DNA of 64,000 nt from Actinokineospora bangkokensis (GTDB taxonomy: Bacteria > Actinomycetota > Actinomycetes > Mycobacteriales > Pseudonocardiaceae), in NCBI RefSeq assembly GCF_001940455.1, contig NZ_MKQR01000002.1:1-64000 (forward strand), in the 5' to 3' direction. Below are positions 40,913 to 53,880 of the stretch, one piece after another; within the stretch, counting starts at the first letter, position 1, and each line of letters opens with the position of its first letter. A program made the position numbers and the translations under genes. Below the pieces are notes generated by a model. That model ran no database searches. It had not been told where the DNA came from and worked only from the letters and a program-made list of their open reading frames with translations.

Positions 40913-42088
40913 TCAGGCCACACCGCGTGCGCGCAGCCGGGCGACCTCCTCCGGGGTGCGGCCGAGCCAGGTCAGCACGGCCTCGGTGTGCTCGCCCAGG
41001 GCCGGGACCGCGGCCGGGTCCCAGCCCCAGGTGTCGGCGTCGACCGGCGGGCGCAGCGCAGGCACCGTGCCGCCGGGCACCGGAACGGCCGTGCGGCGCC
41101 CCCTGGCGGCCAGCTGGGGGTGTTCCAGCAGCTCACCGACCCCGCGGGTGCGGGCGGCGGGCACGTCCGCGGCGTCCAGCCCGGCCAGCAGGTCGTCGGC
41201 GCGGACGGTGGCGAAGTGCTCCCCCAGCCGCGCGTGCAGGGCCTCCCGGTGGCGCACCCGGTCGACGACGGTGCGGAAGCGCGGGTCGTCGGCCAGCGCG
41301 GGGTCGCCCAGCACGGCGCCGCACAGCCGCCGCCACTGCCCGTCGTTCTGCACGGCCAGGTGCACGGCCCCGTCCACGCAGGGGAACGGGCCGTACGGGG
41401 CGATGGTGGGGTGGTGGGCGCCGTGGCGGGCGGGTTCGCGGCCGGTGCCGTGGGCGTAGAGGGCGGGCTGGTGCATCCACTCGGCCAGCGCCTCCATCAG
41501 CGTCAGCCGCAGCGTGGCGCCCTCGCCGGTGCGGCCCCGGCGCACCAGCGCGGCCAGCACCGCCGCGTGCAGCTGCACCCCGCCCGCGATGTCGGCCACG
41601 GAGATGCCTGCCCGCGCCACCGCGTCGCCGTCGCCGGTCAGGGCCACCAGGCCCGCCTCGGACTGGATGAGCGCGTCGAACGCCTTGCGCTCGCCGTACG
41701 GGCCGCCCTCGCCGTAGGAGGACAGCTCCGCCACGACCAGCCGCGGGTGGCGGGCGCGCAGCGCGTCGGCGTCGAGCCCGAGCCTGCGCAGCGCCCCCGG
41801 CGACAGGTTGCACAGCACGACGTCGGCGCGGGCCACCAGGTCGGCGACCGCGCGGGCGCCCTCGGGGTCCTTGAGGTCGAGGGTGACCGACTCCTTGCCG
41901 ACGTTCGTCCAGGCGAAGTAGCTCGACACCGCCCCGCAGGCCGCGTCGTACTGGCGGGCGAAGTCCCCGGTGCCCGGCCGCTCCACCTTGATCACCCTGG
42001 CCCCCAGGTCGGCCAGCAGCCGGGAGGCGTAGGGCACCGCCACGGCCTGCTCCAGCGCGACGACCAGGACCCCCTCCAGCGGCTTCAC
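40913..42088 (-). CDS. CaiB/BaiF-family (class III) CoA-transferase
   Basis: A 391-residue class III CoA-transferase. It has [42 protein letters not shown] at the N-terminus, [27 protein letters not shown], and the catalytic Asp in [25 protein letters not shown]. Such enzymes move CoA between carboxylic acids. GTG at 42088 overlaps the fdhD stop (GTGA), so it is the second gene of a leftward operon with fdhD. Substrates are unknown; formyl-CoA or succinyl-CoA chemistry is possible given the formate-dehydrogenase context. Confidence 0.9.
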   Translation of the reverse strand: MKPLEGVLVVALEQAVAVPYASRLLADLGARVIKVERPGTGDFARQYDAACGAVSSYFAWTNVGKESVTLDLKDPEGARAVADLVARADVVLCNLSPGALRRLGLDADALRARHPRLVVAELSSYGEGGPYGERKAFDALIQSEAGLVALTGDGDAVARAGISVADIAGGVQLHAAVLAALVRRGRTGEGATLRLTLMEALAEWMHQPALYAHGTGREPARHGAHHPTIAPYGPFPCVDGAVHLAVQNDGQWRRLCGAVLGDPALADDPRFRTVVDRVRHREALHARLGEHFATVRADDLLAGLDAADVPAARTRGVGELLEHPQLAARGRRTAVPVPGGTVPALRPPVDADTWGWDPAAVPALGEHTEAVLTWLGRTPEEVARLRARGVA

Positions 42089-42906
42089 GCCACGCGCTCC
42101 TCGCCCGAGTAGACGTTCATGGTGTCGCCGCGCAGGAAGCCCACCAGGGTCATGCCCTGCTCGGCGGCCAGCTCCGCGGCCAGCGACGACGGCGCCGAGA
42201 CCGCCGCGAGCACCGGCACCCCGGCCATCGCCGCCTTCTGCACCAGCTCGAACGACGCCCGCCCGGACACCAGCAGCACGGTGCCCCCGAGCGGCACCAG
42301 GCCGTCGAGCAGCGCGCGGCCGAGCACCTTGTCCACGGCGTTGTGCCTGCCCACGTCCTCGCGGACCACCAGAGGTTCACCCGCGGGGGTGAACAGCCCG
42401 GCCGCGTGCAGGCCCCCGGTGCTGCCGAACACCCGCTGCCGGGCGCGCAGCACGTCCGGCAGCCCGCTGAGCACGGCGGGGGAGACGCGGACGGGGTCGG
42501 CGGCGGGGGAGAAGCGGGTCTTCAGCTTCACCGCGTCCAGCGCCGCCTTGCCGCAGACCCCGCAGGACGAGGTCGTGTAGAAGTTGCGCTCCACGCCCAC
42601 CTCGGGTGGGGCGACGCCCTCGGCCAGCGCGACGTCGAGCACGTTGTAGGTGTTGCGGCCCTCGTCGTCCACGCCGTCGCAGTAGCGGGCGGTGGCCACG
42701 TCCGCCGCGCCGCCCAGCACGCCCTCGGTCAGCAGGAACCCGTGGGCCAGTTCGACGTCGTGGCCGGGGGTGCGCATCGTCACCGCGAGCGCCTTCCCGT
42801 CGACCCTGATCTCCAGGGGTTCCTCGGCGGCCAGGGTGTCCGGCCGCCTGCGGGCCTCCCCGGCGGTCACCCGGACGACCTGCCTGCGCACCGTCACGCG
42901 TCCCAT
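42085..42906 (-). CDS. fdhD: Formate dehydrogenase accessory sulfurtransferase FdhD
   Basis: A 273-residue FdhD. The sulfur-carrying loop [11 protein letters not shown] (near residue 115-125), [25 protein letters not shown] and [21 protein letters not shown] are all family hallmarks. It moves sulfur to the molybdenum cofactor before insertion into formate-dehydrogenase-type enzymes. The likely client is the molybdopterin oxidoreductase at 46098-48413. A -10 (TAGGCT) six nucleotides before the ATG suggests a leaderless transcript. It is divergent from an SDR gene. Confidence 0.95.
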   Translation of the reverse strand: MGRVTVRRQVVRVTAGEARRRPDTLAAEEPLEIRVDGKALAVTMRTPGHDVELAHGFLLTEGVLGGAADVATARYCDGVDDEGRNTYNVLDVALAEGVAPPEVGVERNFYTTSSCGVCGKAALDAVKLKTRFSPAADPVRVSPAVLSGLPDVLRARQRVFGSTGGLHAAGLFTPAGEPLVVREDVGRHNAVDKVLGRALLDGLVPLGGTVLLVSGRASFELVQKAAMAGVPVLAAVSAPSSLAAELAAEQGMTLVGFLRGDTMNVYSGEERVA

Positions 42907-42912
42907 GCGCCC

Positions 42913-42958
42913 AGCCTAGGTCGTGTTCCCCGCGACGGGCGGCGTCAGCTGCTTAGCT
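42913..42958. promoter_or_regulatory. Divergent leaderless-type promoters of fdhD and the SDR gene
   Basis: On the reverse strand TAGGCT (42913-42918) is followed by GGGCGC and the fdhD ATG. On the forward strand TTAGCT (42953-42958) is followed by GGGGGC and the SDR ATG. Both have exactly 6 nt between box and start and near-identical sequence, as for transcripts starting at the AUG. No separate ribosome site is needed. Confidence 0.6.
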
Positions 42959-42964
42959 GGGGGC

Positions 42965-43747
42965 ATGGCGATGTCGGCGGGTGGGCGGGTGCCGGGCAGG
43001 CGGGTGCTGGTGACCGGGGCGTCGGGGGGCATCGGCGCGGCGATCGCGCACGCGTTCGCCGCCCTCGGCGACCGGGTGGCGGTGCACTACTCGTCCAACC
43101 GGGCGCGGGCGGAGGCGGTGCTGGCCGACCTGCCCGGCGACGGGCACGTCCTCGCGGGCGCCGACCTGGCCGACACCGCGGCGATCCCGCCGCTGGTGGA
43201 CGCCGTGGTCGCCGGGCTGGGCGGCATCGACGTGCTGGTCAACAACGCCGCCGCGCTCGACCCGCCGCACCCGCCCGCGACCACCGGCTACGACGACTGG
43301 GTGGCCGCCTGGCAGCGGATGACGGCGGTGAACCTGGTCGCCCCGGCGGCGCTGGCCCACCAGGTCGCCGCGGTGATGATCCGCCAGGGCAACGGCGGCC
43401 GGGTGGTCAACACCGGCTCGCGCGGGGCGTTCCGCGGCGAGCCCGACCACCCCGCCTACGGCGCGACCAAGGCGGGCCTGCACGCCCTCGGGCAGTCGCT
43501 GGCGGTGGCGCTGGCCCCGCACGGCATCGCCGTCAGCTCGATCGCCCCCGGGTTCGTGGCCACCGACGGCGTCGCCGGGCGGTTGGCGGGCCCGGCCGGG
43601 CAGGCGATCCGCGCGCAGAGCCCGTTCGACCGGGTGGCGACCCCCGAGGAGGTCGCCGCGGCGGTCGTCTACCTGGCCTCGGGGCCAGCGCTGTGGGCGT
43701 CCGGGGCGGTGCTCGACCTCAACGGCGCGTCGTACCTCCGCACCTAG
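42965..43747 (+). CDS. Short-chain dehydrogenase/reductase
   Basis: A 260-residue classical SDR. The cofactor motif is VTGASGGIGAAIAHAFAALGDRVAVHYSSNR (TGxxxGIG), NNAA is near residue 90, the catalytic Ser is in VVNTGSRGAFRG, the Y-x-x-x-K pair is in PAYGATKAG, and PGFVATDGV follows. The HYSSNR end of strand 2 suggests NADPH preference. It would reduce or oxidise a carbonyl/hydroxyl of unknown substrate. It starts at ATG 42965 (second ATG of MAM), probably leaderless, divergent from fdhD. Confidence 0.88.
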   Translation: MAMSAGGRVPGRRVLVTGASGGIGAAIAHAFAALGDRVAVHYSSNRARAEAVLADLPGDGHVLAGADLADTAAIPPLVDAVVAGLGGIDVLVNNAAALDPPHPPATTGYDDWVAAWQRMTAVNLVAPAALAHQVAAVMIRQGNGGRVVNTGSRGAFRGEPDHPAYGATKAGLHALGQSLAVALAPHGIAVSSIAPGFVATDGVAGRLAGPAGQAIRAQSPFDRVATPEEVAAAVVYLASGPALWASGAVLDLNGASYLRT

Positions 43748-43854
43748 GGCCCCCCAAGCCTCGCCCAGCGATGGCCGCGCCGGCGTCCGATCTGATCACG
43801 ACTCCCCCGGAGCAGGCTGTGAGGACAGGCCCCAGTCCCCCGTTAGGGTGGGGT

Positions 43855-45411
43855 GTGGCTGCGGACCGGTTCGACGTCGTGGTGGTGGGCGGTGGGCACA
43901 ACGGCCTGGTCGCGGCCGCCTACCTGGCCCGGGCGGGCCGCTCGGTGCTCGTCCTCGAACGGCTGCCGCACGTCGGCGGGGCGGCGGTGAGCGCGTCGCC
44001 GTTCCCCGGGGTGCGCCTGTCGCGCTACTCCTACCTGGTGAGCCTGCTGCCCGACCAGGTCGTCGCCGACCTGGGGCTGCGGCTGGACCTGCGCTCGCGC
44101 CGCGTCTCGTCGTACACCCCCGTGGTCCGCGACGGGGTGCACGGCGGTCTGCTGGTCGAGCGCGAGCCGGGGGCGGCCACGGCGGCGTCGTTCCGCGACC
44201 TCACCGGCTCGGACGCGGAGTTCGGCCGCTGGCAGGACTTCTACGCGGGCATCGCCCGCCTGGCCGAGGTCGTGGCCCCGACTGTGCTCGACCCCCTGCC
44301 GACGCGCTCGCAGGTGCGCGCGGCCGTGGAGGGCGCCGCGGGTGAGGCGGTGTGGCGGCAGGTGTTCGAGCAGCCGCTCGGCGCCACGCTGGAGGAGGCC
44401 TTCACCGACGACGTGGTGCGCGGCGTGGTCGCCACCGACGGGCTGATCGGCACGCACACCTCGCTGAACTCCCCGGACCTGCTGGCCAACCGCTGCTTCC
44501 TCTACCACCTCATCGGCAACGCCACCGGCGAGTGGCGGGTGCCGGTTGGCGGGATGGGCGCGGTGACGGCCGAGTTGGAGCGGGTGGCGCGGGCCGCGGG
44601 CGCGCAGATCCGCACCGGCGCGGAGGTCACCAGGGTCGACGCGGACGCCTCCGGGGTCGAGGTCACCTACCGGGCGGGCGACGCCGAGCACGTCATCGGC
44701 GCGGGCCACGGGCTCGCCAACGTCGCCCCGGCCGTCCTCGACCGGTTGCGCGGCAGGCCCTCGACGGCCCCGGTGGGCGCGCAGCTGAAGATCAACGTCC
44801 TGCTGGAGCGCCTGCCTGCGTTCCGGTCCGGGGTGGACCCCGCGGCCGCGTTCTCCGGGACCCTCCACCTGGGAGAGTCCTACCGGGAGCTGGAGAGCGC
44901 CTACGCGGCGAGCGCGTCCGGCAGGCTGCCCGAGGTGCTGCCCGGTGAGATGTACTGCCACACCCTCACCGACCCGTCGATCCTCGCCCCCGAGCTGGCG
45001 GGGCGGGGCGCGCACACCCTGACCCTGTTCGGGCTCCACCTGCCGAGCACGCTCTTCCACGCGGACAACCACACGACCCGGGAGACCGCCGTCAACGGCT
45101 ACCTCAAGGCCCTCAACGCCCACCTGGCCACGCCGATCGAGGACTGCGTCGCCCGCCTCCCCGACGGCACCCCGTGCCTAGAGGCGCGCACCCCGCTCGA
45201 CCTCGACGCCGAACTGGCCATGCCCGGCGGCCACATCTTCCACGGCGACCTGGCCTGGCCCTTCCGCGACGACGACGCCGCGCCGGGGTGGGGCACCGCC
45301 ACCGACACCCCGACCCTGCACCTGTGCGGGGCGGGCAGCACCCGCGGCGGCGGGGTCAGCGGCATCGGTGGCCACAACGCGGCCATGGCCCTGCTGCGGG
45401 GCGCCCGGTGA
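43855..45411 (+). CDS. FAD-dependent phytoene-desaturase-like oxidoreductase
   Basis: A 518-residue flavoprotein. The dinucleotide motif VVVGGGHNGLVAAAYLARAGRSVLVLERLPHVGG starts 7 residues in, and the C-terminal FAD motif is LHLCGAGSTRGGGVSGIGGHNAAMALL. It belongs to the phytoene desaturase/retinol saturase (COG1233) group. No carotenoid genes are nearby, so the substrate is unknown. GTG at 43855 follows a TAGGGT box by 5 nt (43844-43849), again a leaderless arrangement. The stop overlaps the next GTG. Confidence 0.88.
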   Translation: MAADRFDVVVVGGGHNGLVAAAYLARAGRSVLVLERLPHVGGAAVSASPFPGVRLSRYSYLVSLLPDQVVADLGLRLDLRSRRVSSYTPVVRDGVHGGLLVEREPGAATAASFRDLTGSDAEFGRWQDFYAGIARLAEVVAPTVLDPLPTRSQVRAAVEGAAGEAVWRQVFEQPLGATLEEAFTDDVVRGVVATDGLIGTHTSLNSPDLLANRCFLYHLIGNATGEWRVPVGGMGAVTAELERVARAAGAQIRTGAEVTRVDADASGVEVTYRAGDAEHVIGAGHGLANVAPAVLDRLRGRPSTAPVGAQLKINVLLERLPAFRSGVDPAAAFSGTLHLGESYRELESAYAASASGRLPEVLPGEMYCHTLTDPSILAPELAGRGAHTLTLFGLHLPSTLFHADNHTTRETAVNGYLKALNAHLATPIEDCVARLPDGTPCLEARTPLDLDAELAMPGGHIFHGDLAWPFRDDDAAPGWGTATDTPTLHLCGAGSTRGGGVSGIGGHNAAMALLRGAR

Positions 45412-45704
45412 GCACCTGGAGCAACCGGCGGGTGGCCCGCCGGGTCGCGCTGACCTACCTGGTGGTGGTCATCCTGGTGTTCACCGGGGTCACCATCGCG
45501 GTCCTGGCCAACGACTCCGGGGACGCGTCGTTCGCCCCGGTGCTCGCCTTCGTGGTCACCCTGCCGGTGTCGGTGGTGCTGGTGATCCTGCCCGAGTTCC
45601 CCGCCCCGTACGGCGAGGTCGTCGGCGCGCTGTGGCTCGTCGCGGCCGCGCTGGTGCAGGCGTGGCTGCTGTGGGTGCTCTTCCGCGGGCACCGCAGGCC
45701 TTGA
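45408..45704 (+). CDS. Small actinobacterial membrane protein
   Basis: A 98-residue protein with three hydrophobic segments (about 12-33, 43-60 and 70-92), a basic N-terminus (SNRRVARRVA) and a basic C-terminus (FRGHRRP). No catalytic motif. It begins with GTG at 45408, overlapping the preceding stop by GTGA, so it is co-translated with the FAD oxidoreductase. I do not recognise a function. Confidence 0.75.
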   Translation: MSTWSNRRVARRVALTYLVVVILVFTGVTIAVLANDSGDASFAPVLAFVVTLPVSVVLVILPEFPAPYGEVVGALWLVAAALVQAWLLWVLFRGHRRP

Positions 45705-45734
45705 CACCGGGCCCGGTGCCCGCGGGGCACGGGG

Positions 45735-45986
45735 TCAGGCGGCGAGGGCGGCCTTGACCTGCTCGATCGACGGGTTCGTCTGGGTGGTGCCGTCCGGGTA
45801 GTGCAGGGTCGGCACGGTCCGGTTCCCGTTGTTGACGCTCTCGACGAACGAGGCGGCCCCGGGCGTCTCGTCGATGTCGACCTCCCGGTACTCGATGCCC
45901 TCCGCGCGCAGGCTCGCCTTGAGCATGTGGCAGAACGGGCACCAGCTCGTCGAGTACAGGGTCAGGGACTCGGGCGCGGCGGTCAC
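45735..45986 (-). CDS. Mycoredoxin-type glutaredoxin
   Basis: An 83-residue glutaredoxin-fold protein. The active site is SWCPFCHMLK (residues 15-24). The cis-Pro motif is NRTVPTLHYPDGTTQTNPS, which also marks mycoredoxins. Mycoredoxin reduces mycothiol mixed disulfides in actinobacteria. The C-P-F-C site differs from the C-G-Y-C of well-studied Mrx1. GTG at 45986 is preceded by GAGGAG. It is the downstream gene of the leftward molybdopterin oxidoreductase, about 110 nt away with an imperfect G/C hairpin between them. Confidence 0.88.
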   Translation of the reverse strand: MTAAPESLTLYSTSWCPFCHMLKASLRAEGIEYREVDIDETPGAASFVESVNNGNRTVPTLHYPDGTTQTNPSIEQVKAALAA

Positions 45987-46097
45987 GGGGCTCTCCTCGG
46001 CTCGGCGGGGTCGTCCCTCGGGGAACGCCGGGGGACAGGCGGGCCATGCCTGCCCCCCGTGAGTCGTGGGTCACACGGCGCTGCGGCCGCGCGGTGG

Positions 46098-48413
<2,316 letters not shown>

Positions 48414-48421
48414 GGTCGACC

Positions 48422-48443
48422 TGTTGGCCGAAGATCGCCAACA
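48422..48443 (-). promoter_or_regulatory. Inverted repeat upstream of the molybdopterin oxidoreductase
   Basis: TGTTGGC-N8-GCCAACA (48422-48443), perfect 7-bp arms, ends 9 nt before the ATG at 48413. The position over the likely promoter or leader suggests a repressor site. No regulator gene is adjacent. Confidence 0.45.
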
Positions 48444-48589
48444 ATTGTCCACAGCCGAGAACGCGGGGCGGCCGCCTGCCACCCCGCCCGAATCCCTGAC
48501 CAGCGGCGAGAGCGCTGCGCTCGGCACCTTCGCCGTGGTGATGTGTGCCGTGAACGCCCAGATGCGGATTTTCCGGGCGCCGGCTGAGG

Positions 48590-49467
48590 CTAGGTGCAGC
48601 CGATCTCGCCGGGGAGGGGGGCGTCGGGGTCGAAGTAGGCGCCGGGGTCGGATTGCGGGGGCGGGCGGAACGCGTCCGGGTTGCGGTAGGTGGGGGCGAG
48701 GAAACCGCGCTCGTAGGCGTCGCAGGCGATGGAGTAGCCGTACCCGGCGACGTGGCCGTACCAGAGCCCCTGGCTGCTGGAGGTCCACTGGGACCCCTCG
48801 CGCAGCACGTAGTCCACGTCCGCGCGCACCACCACCACGGCGTCCATCGGGTCCGCGAGCCGTTCCGGGGCCGTGAAGGCGTACGCGAACAGGTAGTTCG
48901 TGTGCACGACGATCTCCCCGGGCGCGCCCAGGGCCACCGCCATCGACCCCGTCACCCGGGGCTGCACCCCGGCCAGCGGCGTCCCCGGGTCGATCAGGGA
49001 CACCAGCGCCTGGGCCTCCGGCTCGCGGCCGGTGCCGAACAGCGGCTGCAACTGGGCGGCCGCGTCGGGGGCCAGCAGGCGCAGGTAGCCGTCCGGGATG
49101 TGCCCGGTGAGCAGGGCGGGGTCCAGGCGGCTGGCGATCAGGGCCGCTCGGGCGCGGGCGGTCGCCTCGCCGACCCGGGCGGCGGTGAAGGGGCCGAGGG
49201 GGGCGGGGGCGGGACGATGCCGTCGGCGCCCTCGGCCCAGCCGGAGGCGGGGGTGCCGTCGAAGGGGGAGGCGCGGACGAGGGCGGGGGTGGCGCCGCCG
49301 GGGGCGTCGGCGGGGCCGCCGGTGGTGGTGGCCTCGCGGGCGGAGAACAGGCCCATGCTGACCAGGAGCATCAGGACGGAGACGGCGGCGAGCAGGACCA
49401 TGGACATGACGAGCCAGCGCTCCAGCGCCCACATCCGGGTGCGCCGAGCCGTCGCGTGTCGGTCCAC
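48590..49467 (-). pseudogene. Membrane-anchored actinobacterial protein split by a -1 nt frameshift
   Basis: Two open frames join into one protein. The 5' part starts at GTG 49467 ([20 protein letters not shown]), has one transmembrane helix ([22 protein letters not shown]) and an Ala/Gly/Pro-rich linker to GIVPPPPP. The 3' part continues one frame away with [32 protein letters not shown]...[35 protein letters not shown] and ends at 48590. The switch falls in a homopolymer run (six G at 49198-49203 on the + strand; seven would restore one frame). So it is a sequencing indel, a recent mutation, or a slippage site. Expected product is about 292 residues, single-pass with an extracytoplasmic domain of unknown role. 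Confidence 0.65.
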
Positions 49468-49839
49468 CGCCCGTCCCCCTGCCGCCTGCCTGGTGCCCAC
49501 CTCATCGAGACCGCGCGGTCCGGTGTTAACAGCCGGGCGGGTGGTGCGCCGAACGGCACACCAGTGCCGTCCGGCGGTCACCCGCGGTGGGACAACCAGG
49601 GCTGGTTCGTCACTCGACGCCCAGGTCAGCGGGATGGTGCGGCCAGCTCCACTGCTACCGACAGCTCCTCGCCGCGCCCCCCGGGAGCGGTTCTGCGCCC
49701 GCCGCCCGGTCGGCCGTGGACGCCGACCTCGTCCCACCGCTCCGCTCCCCGCCCGTCTGGGGCCGGGCGTCGGCGCTCGTCGTGGTGGAGCGGTATCGGC
49801 GCTGGTCCTCCCGGTTCGACCCCATTTCCCGGGCGTTCG
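49468..49839. other. Intergenic stretch before valS
   Basis: About 370 nt between the divergent membrane-anchored protein and valS. No gene is convincing on either strand. No T-box leader (specifier hairpin, antiterminator TGGNACCGCG) is seen although valS follows. The valS -10 box TAGACT is at its right edge. Confidence 0.5.
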
Positions 49840-49845
49840 TAGACT
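49840..49845 (+). promoter_or_regulatory. valS -10 box, leaderless type
   Basis: TAGACT ends 7 nt before the valS GTG at 49853, and the spacer TGTGGGT has no usable ribosome site. The transcript probably starts at the GTG itself. Confidence 0.55.
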
Positions 49846-49852
49846 TGTGGGT

Positions 49853-52501
49853 GTGACTGACACCCCCACCCTGCGCACCACCGACCTCCCGCCGGCCTGG
49901 GAGCCGGCCTCGGTAGAGGCGGAGCTGTACCAGGGCTGGGTAGACGCCGGGTACTTCACCGCCGACGCGGGCAGCGACAAGCCGCCGTTCTCGATCGTGC
50001 TGCCCCCGCCCAACGTCACCGGCAGCCTGCACATGGGCCACGCGCTCAACCACACGGTGATGGACGCGCTCACCCGCCGCCGCCGCATGCAGGGCTACGA
50101 GGTGCTGTGGCTGCCCGGCATGGACCACGCGGGCATCGCCACCCAGAACGTCGTCGAGCGCCAGCTGGCCGGGGAGGGGCTGTCCCGGCACGACCTGGGC
50201 CGGGAGAAGTTCGTCGAGCGGGTCTGGGAGTGGAAGGCCGAGTACGGCGGCCGCATCCTCGGCCAGATGCGCCGCCTCGGCGACGGCGTCGACTGGACCC
50301 GCGAGCGCTTCACCATGGACGAGGGCCTGTCCCGCGCGGTGCAGACGGTGTTCAAGCGGCTGTTCGACGACGGGCTGATCTACCGGGCCGAGCGGATCAT
50401 CAACTGGTGCCCGCGCTGCCGCACCGCCCTGTCGGACATCGAGGTCGAGCACTCCGAGGACGAGGGCGAGCTCGTCTCGATCCGCTACGGCGACGGCGAC
50501 GGCTCGATCGTGGTCGCCACCACCCGCGCGGAGACGATGCTGGGCGACACCGCCGTGGCCGTGCACCCCGACGACGAGCGGTACCGGCACCTGATCGGCA
50601 CCGAGGTCGAGCTGCCGCTGACCGGCCGCAGGATCCCGATCGTGGCCGACGAGCACGTCGACCCGGCGTTCGGCACCGGCGCGGTCAAGGTCACCCCGGC
50701 GCACGACCCGAACGACTTCGAGATCGGCCGCCGCCACGACCTGCCCGCCATCACCGTGATGGACGAGACCGCGGTGATCACCACCCCCGGCCCGTTCCAG
50801 GGCCTCGACCGGTTCGAGGCGCGGCCCGCGGTGGTCGCCGCGCTGCGCGAGCTGGGCCGCGTCGTCGCCGAGAAGCGCCCCTACCTGCACTCGGTCGGGC
50901 ACTGCTCGCGCTGCGACACCGTGGTCGAGCCGCGGCTGTCGATGCAGTGGTGGGTCAAGGTCGAGCCGCTGGCCCGCGCCGCGGGCGACGCCGTGCGCGA
51001 CGGCCGCACCCAGGTGCACCCGCCGGAGCTGGCCAAGCGGTACTTCGACTGGGTCGACAACATGCACGACTGGACGATCTCCCGCCAGCTGTGGTGGGGG
51101 CACCGCATCCCGGTCTGGTACGGCCCGGACGACCAGGTGGTCTGCGTCGGCCCGGACGAGCAGCCGCCCACCGGCGACGGCTGGCACCAGGACCCCGACG
51201 TGCTCGACACGTGGTTCTCCTCGGGCCTGTGGCCGCTGTCCACCCTCGGCTGGCCCGACGAGTCCGCCGACCTGGCGAAGTTCTACCCGACCAGCGTGCT
51301 GTCCACCGGCTACGACATCCTGTTCTTCTGGGTCGCCCGGATGATGATGTTCGGCCTGTACGGCAGCCCGTTCGCCGAGGCCGAGCGCAAGGTGCCCTTC
51401 CAGCACGTGTACCTGCACGGGCTCATCCGCGACCAGCACGGCAAGAAGATGTCGAAGTCGCGCGGCAACGTGCTCGACCCGCTGGACTGGCTGGACCGCT
51501 TCGGCGCCGACGCCACCCGGTTCACCCTGGCCCGCGGCGCCAACCCGGGCAGCGACATGGCGCTGGCCGAGGAGTGGGCGGCCGGGTCGCGCAACTTCTG
51601 CACGAAGCTGTGGAACGCCAGCCGGTTCGCGCTGATGAACGGCGCCACCACCGCGGTCGCGCTGCCCGAGCGGTCGGCGCTGACCGACGCCGACCGCTGG
51701 ATCCTCGACGCCGCCGACGCCCTGGTGTCCGAGGTGGACGGGCTGTTCGACGGCTTCCAGTTCGCCAAGCTGTGCGACGCGCTCTACCACTTCACCTGGG
51801 ACCAGTTCTGCGACTGGTACCTGGAACTGGCCAAGGTGCAGGTCGCCGAGGGCGGCGAGCGCGCCGAGGCCACCCGGGCGGTGCTCGGCCACGTCCTCGA
51901 CACCGTGCTGCGGCTGCTGCACCCGGTGACCCCGTTCGTCACCGAGGTGCTGTGGAAGGCGCTGACCGGCGGCGAGAGCCTGGTCGTGGCCGAGTGGCCC
52001 ACCGCGGCGGGCGCCCCCGCCGACACCGCGGCCGCCGCCCGGGTCGAGGGCGTGCAGAAGCTGGTGACCGAGATCCGCCGGTTCCGCGCCGACCAGGGCG
52101 TCAAGCCCGGCCAGCGGGTCAAGGCCCGGCTGTCCGGTGTGGACGCGGCGGGCCTGGCCGCGCACACCGCCGCGGTGGCGTCGCTGGCCCGGCTGACCGA
52201 GCCCGGCGACGACTTCGCCGCCAGCGCCTCGATCGAGGTGCCGCTGGCCGGTGGCGCGGTGTCGGTGGAGCTGGACCTGTCCGGCACCGTCGACGTCGCC
52301 GCCGAGCGCAAGCGCCTGGGCAAGGACCTCGCGGTGGCCGAGAAGGAGCTCGCCCAGTGCGAGGCCAAGCTCGGCAACCCCAAGTTCACCGACAAGGCGC
52401 CCGCGGACGTGGTGGCGGGCATCCGCGCCCGGCGCGAGGCCGCCGCGGCCGAGATCGCCAGGGTCACCGCGCGGCTCGCGGCCCTGCCGGGGGGCGAGTG
52501 A
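49853..52501 (+). CDS. valS: Valyl-tRNA synthetase
   Basis: An 882-residue class I synthetase. [18 protein letters not shown] carries the HIGH-type motif (HMGH, residues about 62-65). The CP1 editing domain has [17 protein letters not shown] and [54 protein letters not shown] (KMSKS) and a C-terminal coiled coil ([33 protein letters not shown]) complete it. It charges tRNA-Val and edits threonine. GTG at 49853 is preferred: similarity begins at once and a -10 lies 7 nt upstream. It overlaps folC by GTGA. Confidence 0.97.
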   Translation: MTDTPTLRTTDLPPAWEPASVEAELYQGWVDAGYFTADAGSDKPPFSIVLPPPNVTGSLHMGHALNHTVMDALTRRRRMQGYEVLWLPGMDHAGIATQNVVERQLAGEGLSRHDLGREKFVERVWEWKAEYGGRILGQMRRLGDGVDWTRERFTMDEGLSRAVQTVFKRLFDDGLIYRAERIINWCPRCRTALSDIEVEHSEDEGELVSIRYGDGDGSIVVATTRAETMLGDTAVAVHPDDERYRHLIGTEVELPLTGRRIPIVADEHVDPAFGTGAVKVTPAHDPNDFEIGRRHDLPAITVMDETAVITTPGPFQGLDRFEARPAVVAALRELGRVVAEKRPYLHSVGHCSRCDTVVEPRLSMQWWVKVEPLARAAGDAVRDGRTQVHPPELAKRYFDWVDNMHDWTISRQLWWGHRIPVWYGPDDQVVCVGPDEQPPTGDGWHQDPDVLDTWFSSGLWPLSTLGWPDESADLAKFYPTSVLSTGYDILFFWVARMMMFGLYGSPFAEAERKVPFQHVYLHGLIRDQHGKKMSKSRGNVLDPLDWLDRFGADATRFTLARGANPGSDMALAEEWAAGSRNFCTKLWNASRFALMNGATTAVALPERSALTDADRWILDAADALVSEVDGLFDGFQFAKLCDALYHFTWDQFCDWYLELAKVQVAEGGERAEATRAVLGHVLDTVLRLLHPVTPFVTEVLWKALTGGESLVVAEWPTAAGAPADTAAAARVEGVQKLVTEIRRFRADQGVKPGQRVKARLSGVDAAGLAAHTAAVASLARLTEPGDDFAASASIEVPLAGGAVSVELDLSGTVDVAAERKRLGKDLAVAEKELAQCEAKLGNPKFTDKAPADVVAGIRARREAAAAEIARVTARLAALPGGE

Positions 52502-53880
52502 GCGTGCTCGACCCGGCGGCGCTGGAGGACCTGCACCAGGTCGAGTCCGAGCTGGACGGCCGGTGGTCCGAGGCGCGCATCGACCCCTCGCTCGACCGGG
52601 TCCGCGCGCTGCTGGACCTGCTGGGCGACCCGCAGCGGGCGTACCCGGTCATCCAGGTCGCGGGCACCAACGGCAAGTCCTCGGTGACCCGCATGGTCGA
52701 CGCGCTGCTGACCGGCCTGGGCGTGCGCACGGGCCGGTTCACCAGCCCGCACCTGCAACTGGTCACCGAGCGGATCGGCCTCGACGGGGTGCCGGTCGAC
52801 CCGGCCCGCTACGTCGAGGTCTACCGCGACGTCGAGCCGTACCTGGCCATGGTCGACGACCGGGCGACCACCGACGGCGAGGGCGTGCGGCTGAGCAAGT
52901 TCGAGGTGCTCACCGCCATGGCCTTCGCCGCCTTCGCCGACGCCCCGGTGGACGTGGCGGTGGTGGAGACCGGCATGGGCGGCGGCTGGGACGCCACCTC
53001 CGTCGCCGACGCCCGGATCGCCGTGATCACCCCGATCGGCCTGGACCACCAGGAGTTCCTGGGCCCGGACCTGGTCTCGATCGCGCGGGAGAAGGCCGGG
53101 ATCATCAAGCCCGGCTCGATCGCGCTGCTCGCCGAGCAGGACCCCGAGGCGGCCAGGGTGCTGCTGGAGCGCGCCGCCGAGACCGAGTCGACCGTGGCCA
53201 GGCAGGGCCTGGAGTTCGGCGTGCTGGACCGCGACGTCGCCGTCGGCGGCCAGGTGCTGCGCCTGCAGGGCCTTGGCGGCGTCTACGACGAGGTGTTCCT
53301 GCCCCTGCACGGCGCCCACCAGGCGGCCAACGCCGCGCTCGCGCTGGCCGCGGTGGAGGCGTTCCTGGGCGCGGGCGCGGACAAGCAGCTCGACGTCGAG
53401 GCCATCCGCGCGGCGTTCGCGGCGGTGACCGTGCCGGGCAGGCTGGAGCGCGTCCGCTCGGCCCCCACGGTCTTCGTCGACGCCGCGCACAACCCGCACG
53501 GCGCCCAGGCCCTCGCCGCCGCGCTCCAGGACGAGTTCGGCTTCCGCAGGCTCATCGGCGTCCTCGGGGTGCTGGAGGACAAGGACGCCACCGGCATCCT
53601 CACCGCCCTGGAGCCCGTCCTCGACGAGGTGGTCGTGACCACCAACTCCTCCCCTCGCGCCATGTCGCCCGACCGCCTCACCGAACTGGCCGCCGACACC
53701 TTCGGCGACGACCGCGTCCACCCCGCCCCCCGCCTCGACGACGCCATCGAGCTGGCCGTCCAGCTCGCCGAGCAGTCCGACGACCCCTCCGAGCCCCTCT
53801 CTGGCGCGGGCGTGGTCGCCACCGGCTCGGTCGTCACCGCGGGCGAGGTCCGCGCCCTGTTCGGGAAGGAACCGGCATGA
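52498..53880 (+). CDS. folC: Folylpolyglutamate/dihydrofolate synthase
   Basis: A 460-residue Mur-ligase-type enzyme. The P-loop [21 protein letters not shown] is at about residues 56-76, [15 protein letters not shown] and [14 protein letters not shown] (Mg-binding) follow, then [13 protein letters not shown] and the C-terminal DAAHNPHGA. It adds glutamate to dihydropteroate and folates using ATP. GTG at 52498 overlaps the valS stop; GTG at 52504 is an alternative. The valS-folC order is conserved in actinobacteria. The stop overlaps the next ATG. Confidence 0.96.
   Translation: MSVLDPAALEDLHQVESELDGRWSEARIDPSLDRVRALLDLLGDPQRAYPVIQVAGTNGKSSVTRMVDALLTGLGVRTGRFTSPHLQLVTERIGLDGVPVDPARYVEVYRDVEPYLAMVDDRATTDGEGVRLSKFEVLTAMAFAAFADAPVDVAVVETGMGGGWDATSVADARIAVITPIGLDHQEFLGPDLVSIAREKAGIIKPGSIALLAEQDPEAARVLLERAAETESTVARQGLEFGVLDRDVAVGGQVLRLQGLGGVYDEVFLPLHGAHQAANAALALAAVEAFLGAGADKQLDVEAIRAAFAAVTVPGRLERVRSAPTVFVDAAHNPHGAQALAAALQDEFGFRRLIGVLGVLEDKDATGILTALEPVLDEVVVTTNSSPRAMSPDRLTELAADTFGDDRVHPAPRLDDAIELAVQLAEQSDDPSEPLSGAGVVATGSVVTAGEVRALFGKEPA

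Noticed and set aside
49468-49852. T-box riboswitch before valS
   Set aside because: No specifier loop or conserved antiterminator sequence is seen, and the -10 box abuts the start codon, leaving no leader.
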